From Methanobrevibacter sp. (GTDB taxonomy: Archaea; Methanobacteriota; Methanobacteria; Methanobacteriales; Methanobacteriaceae), in contig JADLKP010000065.1 of the NCBI GenBank assembly GCA_016838945.1, positions 1 to 9,801 on the forward strand: DNA of 9,801 nt, written 5' to 3'. Position 1 is the first letter of the stretch. Every line of letters begins with the position of its first letter. Shown here piece by piece: positions 5,157 to 9,801 of the stretch. Made by a program: the position numbers and the translations under genes. The notes under the pieces are model-generated. The model was not told the DNA's origin, ran no database searches, and saw only the letters and a program-made list of their open reading frames with translations.

Positions 5157-6308
5157 ATGAAGAATATGGGTTTTGGAATGATGAGATTGCCACAGCTTGA
5201 TGAAAACGATTTTTCAAGTGTGGATTTTGAACAGGTAAAAAAGATGGCTGATGTTTATATGGAAAATGGTTTCAATTACTTTGATACAGCTTACGCCTAT
5301 CATGATGGAGTCAGTGAAGTTGCATTAAGAAAAGCTGTTGTAGAACGTTATCCAAGGGATTCATTTGTAATTGCAGATAAAATGCCGACTTTTCTCATTA
5401 CTGACGAGTCACAAGTGGAACCAATTTTCAAGGAACAGTTGGAACGTTGTGGTGTAGATTACTTTGACTATTATTTGGTTCATAATGTAAGCAGTTTCTC
5501 ACAAGCGGGATGGAAATATGTCGACACCTTCGGCTTCTGCAAAAAGATGAAAGATGAAGGCAAAATCAAAAAGTTAGGTCTTTCCACCCATGCAAATGCA
5601 GCATTCCTAGACAATATCTTGAAGGAACACCCAGAAATGGAATTTGTCCAATTGCAAATCAATTACCTTGATTGGGAAAATGATGGTGTGGAATCAAGAA
5701 AATGTGTGGAAGTTGCTCACAAGTATGATTTGCCAATTATTGTAATGGAGCCATTGAAAGGAGGATTCTTGGCGGATCTTCCTGAAGAAGCCGAGAAAAA
5801 ATTGAAGGAGTGCAATCCTGATGAGTCTCCAGTTTCATGGGCATTACGTTATGTTGCCGGAATCGATGGGGTCTTCATGGTATTGTCAGGTGCAAGCAGC
5901 TTGGAGCAGATGGAAGAGAACATAGGTTTCATGGAAGATTATGAGCCACTCAATGATGAAGAGCATAAGATCATTGAAGAGGTCACTGAAATCATTAACA
6001 GCAACATTGCAATTCCTTGCACTAAATGCAATTACTGCATCAGTTCCTGCCCATCAAACATCATGATTCCTAAATTGTTTGATTTGTATAACAATGAGAA
6101 GATTCAAGGATTGGATGTCGGACAATTCACTGCAGTTGGAAACGCATATAGGAATTATTCCTGCTTGGATGGTGTGGGGATTGCTTCAGATTGCACTGGC
6201 TGTGAATCATGCATGAAGGAATGTCCTCAACAGCTTGACATTGCAAGCCTGATGAGCGAAGTGGCTAAAACCTTTGAAACAGAAGTGTATGGATTTACTA
6301 ATGATTAA
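5157..6308 (+). CDS. Aldo/keto reductase with C-terminal two-[4Fe-4S] ferredoxin domain
   Basis: A 383-residue predicted cytoplasmic oxidoreductase. Residues 1-275 form the aldo/keto reductase barrel with the full catalytic tetrad D43 (FDTAYAY), Y48, K75 and H109 (YYLVHN). The C-terminal part has two CxxCxxCxxxCP motifs: C288, C291, C294, C298 and C346, C349, C352, C356, predicted to bind two [4Fe-4S] clusters. This barrel-plus-ferredoxin arrangement is a known subfamily in anaerobes and methanogens, presumably linking carbonyl reduction to low-potential electron transfer; the physiological substrate is not known to me. The length fits the subfamily. The ATG at 5157 has GGGAG at 5145-5149. 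It lies 38 bp after the coiled-coil gene with no terminator between, so the two may share a transcript. T-rich repeats follow the stop. Confidence 0.92.
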   Translation: MKNMGFGMMRLPQLDENDFSSVDFEQVKKMADVYMENGFNYFDTAYAYHDGVSEVALRKAVVERYPRDSFVIADKMPTFLITDESQVEPIFKEQLERCGVDYFDYYLVHNVSSFSQAGWKYVDTFGFCKKMKDEGKIKKLGLSTHANAAFLDNILKEHPEMEFVQLQINYLDWENDGVESRKCVEVAHKYDLPIIVMEPLKGGFLADLPEEAEKKLKECNPDESPVSWALRYVAGIDGVFMVLSGASSLEQMEENIGFMEDYEPLNDEEHKIIEEVTEIINSNIAIPCTKCNYCISSCPSNIMIPKLFDLYNNEKIQGLDVGQFTAVGNAYRNYSCLDGVGIASDCTGCESCMKECPQQLDIASLMSEVAKTFETEVYGFTND

Positions 6309-6370
6309 TATTTTAATCCAAAATTTCAATTAAATTTTTTCATAGCTTTTGTTAAATTAAATTATTTCGA

Positions 6371-6463
6371 TTTTTATTAATTTGAATTTTTATTAATTTA
6401 AGTTTTTATTAGTTTAAATTTAATTATTTAAATTTTTATTAATTTAGTTTTTATTAGTTTAAA
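6371..6463 (+). repeat. Imperfect 16-bp T-rich tandem repeats
   Basis: Units resembling TTTTTATTAATTTAAG at 6371-6386, 6387-6402, 6403-6418, then a diverged unit, then 6433-6447 and 6448-6463. The U-runs likely terminate the aldo/keto reductase transcript. They resemble in style, but not in sequence period, the 21-bp repeats after mtnA. Confidence 0.75.
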
Positions 6464-6515
6464 TTTTGTTTCTTAATTTCTTTTTAATTTAATTATTTTT
6501 ATGATTGGAATTTTT

Positions 6516-7916
6516 ATGAACGTTTTTAGGAGTTTCGCAGATATTTTAAGTGATAGGGTGGTTCATGAAAGAGGTTATTTCTTTACGAATAAACTTTTAT
6601 GGGCATTATTCATTCCACTTTTAATTGAACAGGCATTGGAGTTTTTTGTAGGTCTTGCAGACTCAATGATGGTTGCATCTCTTGGTGAAGTTGCAATTTC
6701 AGGTGTTTCCTTAGTTGATTTTTTGGTCCAGCTACTTATATTCAGCTTTTCTGCACTCGCAACTGGAGGTGCTGTAATTGCAGGACAATACTTAGGAAAT
6801 GGAGAACCTGATAAGGCTTGTGATGCATCTAATCAATTGGTGTGGTTTACAACCATATTGGCAATCATAATGACAGTGCTTGTCTTATTTGCAAAATCCT
6901 TTTTAATCAATACCTTGTTTGGACAAATAGACCAAGATGTCTTTGATACTGCAAATGTTTATTTAAGTTATATGGCTATTTCAATTCCATTTATAGCTAT
7001 TTTTAACTGTGGTGCAGCAATGTTTAGAACATTGGGGAAATCTATTTTGCCTATGCAGATAATGTTCGTTTGTGATATTATGAATATTATTGGAAATGCT
7101 ATTTTGCTTTTCGGATTTGGCTTTGGAGTGGAAGGTGTAGCAATTCCAACAGTGTTGGCAAGGGCTCTTGCAGCACTTATAATATTGTATTACAGCTTTC
7201 AGGAAAGATATGAAATACACATTAAAAAGACCTTAAAACATAGGTTTGACAAGTCTTTGCTAAAGAAAGTATTGGATGTAGGTATTCCATATGGTATTGA
7301 GAATGGTCTTTTCCAATTGGGAAGGGTTTTGATTTTAAGTTTGGTTTCCACATTCGGTACAATGGCCATTGCCGCAAATTCAGTAGGCTATGCAGTTGGG
7401 ATATTTTCAGTTTTGCCTGGTTTTGCAATAAACCTTGGTTTCACTGCTGTTATTTCACGTTGTGTGGGAAGCAATGATTATGAGCAGGCCAAATTCTATA
7501 ATAAAAAGATATTGCTAAATGTTTTCCTGGCACATTTGATTGTTAACTTAATCATATTTGCATTGTTGCCATATATTTTGCAGGTATATGCATTATCTCC
7601 AGCAACTGCTGCCATGACCTCTGAAATGATTATTTGGCACGGCATTTTTGCAATCTTGATTTGGCCGATTGCTTTTACTTTACCTACCATGTTTAGGGGA
7701 GCAGGTGATGCAAAATGGCCTATGGCCGTTAGCTTATCCGTGATGTTCATTTGTAGAATCGGATTGTCCTATGTGATTGCAGACTTCATGGGAGTGGGTG
7801 TATTCGGAACATGGATTGCAATGTTTATAGATTGGTATGTGAGGGGAGGGTTCTATATTTATAGGTATTTCAGTGGCAAATGGATGGAATATAGGGCTGT
7901 TGGAAATAATGCTTAA
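6516..7916 (+). CDS. MATE-family multidrug/metabolite efflux transporter
   Basis: A 466-residue polytopic membrane protein of the multidrug and toxic compound extrusion family, which exports organic cations or metabolites by Na+ or H+ antiport. About 12 hydrophobic segments are visible in two halves. Family features include the first-helix region IPLLIEQALEFFVGLADSMM (33-52), the GQYLGNGE loop (90-97), and NIIGNAILLFGFGFGVEG (190-207); the second half repeats the pattern (GRVLILSLVSTFGTMAIAAN about 269-288, and FRGAGDAKWPM about 393-403). The in-frame ATG at 6501 would add five residues (MIGIF); 6516 is preferred because GGA sits 6 nt upstream and 6501 has nothing comparable, but this is weak. 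Substrate is unknown. It ends 53 bp before the flavoprotein gene, same strand. Confidence 0.92.
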   Translation: MNVFRSFADILSDRVVHERGYFFTNKLLWALFIPLLIEQALEFFVGLADSMMVASLGEVAISGVSLVDFLVQLLIFSFSALATGGAVIAGQYLGNGEPDKACDASNQLVWFTTILAIIMTVLVLFAKSFLINTLFGQIDQDVFDTANVYLSYMAISIPFIAIFNCGAAMFRTLGKSILPMQIMFVCDIMNIIGNAILLFGFGFGVEGVAIPTVLARALAALIILYYSFQERYEIHIKKTLKHRFDKSLLKKVLDVGIPYGIENGLFQLGRVLILSLVSTFGTMAIAANSVGYAVGIFSVLPGFAINLGFTAVISRCVGSNDYEQAKFYNKKILLNVFLAHLIVNLIIFALLPYILQVYALSPATAAMTSEMIIWHGIFAILIWPIAFTLPTMFRGAGDAKWPMAVSLSVMFICRIGLSYVIADFMGVGVFGTWIAMFIDWYVRGGFYIYRYFSGKWMEYRAVGNNA

Positions 7917-7969
7917 AGAAAATCATTCTAATCTTTTTAATTATTTTATTAGTAATATGGAGGTTTATT

Positions 7970-8509
7970 ATGGAAATTTTAATGATTACTGGAAGTCCGC
8001 ATAAAGACGGCACTTCAAATGTATTGGCATGTGAATTTATTAGGGGTGCAGAGGAAGCAGGGCACAATGTCTATAGATTTGACTCTGCTTTTGAGGATGT
8101 ATCCCCGTGCAGGGGATGTGATTCATGTAGGGTTCATGGAGGAAAATGTGTTTATTCGGATTCCATGGATAAAATCTATGATAAGATCATTTCTTCAGAT
8201 ATGATTGTTTTTGTCAGCCCATTATATTATTTTGGACTTTCCGCTCAAATAAAAACAGTTATAGATAGATTTTATTCAATAAACTATGAAATTATGGGTT
8301 CAGGCAAGAAGTCTGCATTGCTTGCAACTGCTGCAGATGGAAATGATTGGACAATGTCTGCACTTGAATTGAATTATGACAATATAGTTCGCTATTTGGG
8401 CTTTGAGGATTGTGGTAAAATCTTGGCAACTTTTTGTTATTTGAAGAGAGATATCGTTAATTCAAATTATCCAAATATGGCTTATGAATTAGGTAAATCG
8501 CTGGATTAA
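7970..8509 (+). CDS. Iron-sulfur flavoprotein-like NAD(P)H-dependent FMN reductase family protein
   Basis: A 179-residue flavodoxin-fold protein. The N-terminal TGSPHKDGTSN (7-17) is the FMN phosphate loop of this family, and SPLYYFGLSAQIKTVIDR (83-100) is the flavin-binding/dimer block. C47, C50, C53 and C60 form CxxCxxCx6C, within the compact CxxCxxCx4-7C pattern known from archaeal iron-sulfur flavoproteins, so a [4Fe-4S] cluster next to FMN is predicted. Such proteins pass electrons between ferredoxin and acceptors, possibly including O2 or peroxide. Length is close to the family's. GGAGGT at 7959-7964 is the strongest ribosome site in the window and fixes the ATG at 7970. The short gap after the MATE gene allows co-transcription. 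Cluster binding is inferred from spacing only. Confidence 0.87.
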   Translation: MEILMITGSPHKDGTSNVLACEFIRGAEEAGHNVYRFDSAFEDVSPCRGCDSCRVHGGKCVYSDSMDKIYDKIISSDMIVFVSPLYYFGLSAQIKTVIDRFYSINYEIMGSGKKSALLATAADGNDWTMSALELNYDNIVRYLGFEDCGKILATFCYLKRDIVNSNYPNMAYELGKSLD

Positions 8510-8563
8510 TGTTTTTTAATAAGGTTGAAAAATAGTTTCATATCATACGAATCTTCGCTAACC

Positions 8564-8573
8564 TTTAAATATA
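8564..8573 (+). promoter_or_regulatory. Putative TATA box upstream of hairpin/RNA region
   Basis: TTTAAATATA after AACC, a good archaeal TATA candidate with a start predicted near 8593-8598. No protein gene begins nearby, which supports transcription of a non-coding RNA from here. Confidence 0.4.
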
Positions 8574-8592
8574 ACTTAGTATAAAATATTAT

Positions 8593-8625
8593 TAGCTGTT
8601 ATTAAAACAGCTACGCTTTTTTTTT
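8593..8625 (+). terminator. Perfect 8-bp hairpin followed by nine T
   Basis: TAGCTGTT (8593-8600) pairs perfectly with AACAGCTA (8606-8613) around ATTAA, followed by CGC and T9 (8617-8625). It may terminate the flavoprotein transcript (stop at 8509), or be the first hairpin of an RNA started from the TATA box at 8564. Confidence 0.6.
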
Positions 8626-8650
8626 AAAATAAAGTGGTGATGTATGGTGT

Positions 8651-8721
8651 AAAAAGGGTTGCTTTTTAACGATTTAGAGCAGGTTTATGGTGGGCCTGTG
8701 TTATAAAGCGCCCTTTTTTTT
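8651..8721 (+). ncRNA. Candidate structured small RNA with built-in terminator, family unknown
   Basis: A closing helix pairs A-GGG-T-GCTTT (8655-8665, T8660 bulged) with AAAGC-G-CCC-T (8705-8714); the A-run at 8651-8655 can extend pairing into the T8 run (8714-8721). Inside, CAGGTTT (8680-8686) pairs with GGGCCTG (8692-8698) around ATGGT, with three G-U pairs. The segment is clearly richer in G than the surrounding A+T-rich gap, the usual sign of structured RNA in such genomes. It could be transcribed alone (TTTTTAAAATAAA at 8621-8633 would be a weak TATA), or as the 3' part of an RNA from about 8595. The next gene starts 146 bp later and seems to have its own promoter. Only a nine-codon ORF (8640-8669) overlaps it. 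I recognise no known family. Confidence 0.5.
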
Positions 8722-8790
8722 ATTAATCTATTTTTACTTATTCTAATTAATTTATATTTATTTATCTTGGGTTAATTTAAAATTCAAAAG

Positions 8791-8798
8791 TTTATATT
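8791..8798 (+). promoter_or_regulatory. Putative TATA box for dphB
   Basis: TTTATATT after AAAAG; predicted start near 8820 with a leader of roughly 48 nt to the ATG at 8868. Confidence 0.45.
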
Positions 8799-8867
8799 TG
8801 ATATTTATAATTTGTTATTTATAATTTATTATTTATGATTTAGATTATGTTTTTAAGAGAGGGTATT

Positions 8868-9665
8868 ATGTTTTATCTAGTCGGTTTAGGATTATTTGAT
8901 GAAAAGGACATATCATTAAAAGGAGTGGAAGCATTGCAGAAAGTGGATAAGGTATATGCTGAGTTTTTCACTTCACGTTTATTCGGTTCAAATTTTGAAG
9001 CTATTGAATCAATCATCGGAAAGGAAATCATTGTTCTTGACAGGACTCAGGTGGAAGAGGAATCCATATTCTTAAATGAAGCAAAGGATATGGATGTTGC
9101 ATTGATCACCGGTGGAGATCCTTTGATTGCAACCACCCATTCAGACTTTTTGGTGGAATGTGCAAGGGACGGAACAGAATTTGAAGTCGTTCATGGTTCA
9201 TCAATCTTATCTTCAGCACCTGCAATTTCAGGCCTTCAGGCTTATAAGTTCGGTAAGGTAACCACTATTCCATTTCCGGATTTGGAGTATAATTATTTCC
9301 CTAAATCCCCTTATATGGCAATTGAGGAAAATTTGAAAATGGATATGCACACATTGGTTCTTTTGGATATTCAAGCTCATAAGGATAAATATATGACTGT
9401 CAACGAAGGATTGGATAATTTAATGACAATTAAGGACAATCTTGATTATGAGGGTATGATCAATGAGGATACTTTGGCTATTGGTATTGCAAGAGTGGGA
9501 TCAAAGGACAATCTTGTAAAGGCAGGATACATTAAGGATCTAATCGATTTTGATTTTGGCGGCCCTCTTCATTGCATTGTCATTCCTTCCAAATTGCATA
9601 TTGTAGAAGCGGAATATTTGGTTGAAGTTGCTGGAGCTCCTAAAGAGATTTTAGATGATATCTGA
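8868..9665 (+). CDS. dphB: Diphthine synthase (EF-2 diphthamide biosynthesis methyltransferase)
   Basis: SAM-dependent methyltransferase of the tetrapyrrole-methylase fold (Dph5/DphB) that repeatedly methylates the modified histidine of elongation factor 2 during diphthamide synthesis, a pathway restricted to archaea and eukaryotes. The 265-residue product has the canonical start MFYLVGLGLFDEKDISLKGV, the GGDP motif at 82-85 followed by ATTH at 88-91, and the conserved GSSILSSAPAISGL block at 110-123 with the adjacent KFGKVTTIPF. Length matches archaeal orthologues. The ATG at 8868 is preferred over the in-frame ATG at 8847 because GAGGG (8859-8863) precedes it and the family begins exactly there. 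It appears to be a single-gene unit; T-rich sequence follows the stop. No other diphthamide gene is in the window. Confidence 0.95.
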   Translation: MFYLVGLGLFDEKDISLKGVEALQKVDKVYAEFFTSRLFGSNFEAIESIIGKEIIVLDRTQVEEESIFLNEAKDMDVALITGGDPLIATTHSDFLVECARDGTEFEVVHGSSILSSAPAISGLQAYKFGKVTTIPFPDLEYNYFPKSPYMAIEENLKMDMHTLVLLDIQAHKDKYMTVNEGLDNLMTIKDNLDYEGMINEDTLAIGIARVGSKDNLVKAGYIKDLIDFDFGGPLHCIVIPSKLHIVEAEYLVEVAGAPKEILDDI

Positions 9666-9801
9666 CTTTTATTTAAATTTATTTTTTTATTTTAAAAATA
9701 GTCAAATGCACTTATTTTAAATTTGTAATGATTTTAAAAATTGTAAAAATAGCAAAAATAGAAAAAATTGGAAAGAACATAGTAGTTAGTTTGTTAGCTT
9801 C
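9666..9801. other. AT-rich tail with no recognisable gene
   Basis: T-runs directly after dphB (about 9667-9693) probably terminate it. The remaining sequence is A-rich on the plus strand with no ORF, hairpin or clear promoter; the window ends before the next gene. Confidence 0.5.

Noticed and set aside
8632..8715. Fluoride riboswitch or C/D RNA, prompted by the GGTGATG string
   Set aside because: The downstream sequence lacks the fluoride pseudoknot pattern and any transporter gene; there is no CTGA box; GGTGAT is also simply a common ribosome-site string here.
8847..8867. Seven-residue N-terminal extension of diphthine synthase
   Set aside because: The GAGGG ribosome site lies inside it and the family begins with M(F)YLVGLGL.

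Overview
The window looks like chromosomal DNA from a low-GC methanogenic archaeon of the Methanobacteriales, most like Methanobrevibacter. Two genes belong to archaeal/eukaryotic information processing: trm5 (tRNA guanine-37 N1-methyltransferase) and dphB (diphthine synthase, which acts on EF-2). Start regions carry archaeal TATA boxes (TTTATATA, TTTAAATATA), and several starts have the GGTGAT-type Shine-Dalgarno seen in methanobacteria. Intergenic DNA is extremely A+T rich and full of T-tracts. The genus is inferred from style and gene content, not from a database match.

Layout. 1-267: AT-rich leader and promoter. 268-1311 (+): zinc-dependent medium-chain alcohol dehydrogenase, followed by a hairpin/T-tract terminator. 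1312-2261: long gap that is not empty. It holds a candidate independent small RNA (about 1515-1635, own TATA box, two hairpins, T-rich end) and a tiny membrane-protein ORF (1869 or 1956 to 2030). 2262-3221 (+): MtnA-type methylthioribose-1-phosphate isomerase. 3228-3325: T-rich 21-bp tandem repeats between convergent genes. 3324-4424 (-): trm5. 4425-4770: divergent promoter region with an inverted repeat around the trm5 TATA box and a tandem 30-bp-period repeat in the leader of the next gene. 4771-5118 (+): small basic-helix plus coiled-coil protein. 5157-6308 (+): aldo/keto reductase fused to a two-cluster ferredoxin domain. 6309-6515: T-rich 16-bp repeats. 6516-7916 (+): MATE-family exporter. 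7970-8509 (+): iron-sulfur-flavoprotein-like protein. 8510-8867: second candidate small-RNA region, with two hairpins each followed by 8-9 T. 8868-9665 (+): dphB. 9666-9801: AT-rich tail with nothing recognisable.

How the genes fit together. Most are single-gene transcription units with their own TATA box or terminator; this is an ordinary housekeeping and redox neighbourhood rather than a defence island or prophage. Three proteins are redox enzymes (alcohol dehydrogenase, Fe-S aldo/keto reductase, Cys-motif flavoprotein). The last two flank a MATE exporter in the same direction, so a shared role in electron disposal or detoxification is possible but unproven. The less ordinary content is in the gaps: two structured candidate RNAs, a candidate 24-53 residue membrane peptide, and two repeat arrangements at the trm5/coiled-coil divergent promoter that look like operator or leader elements.
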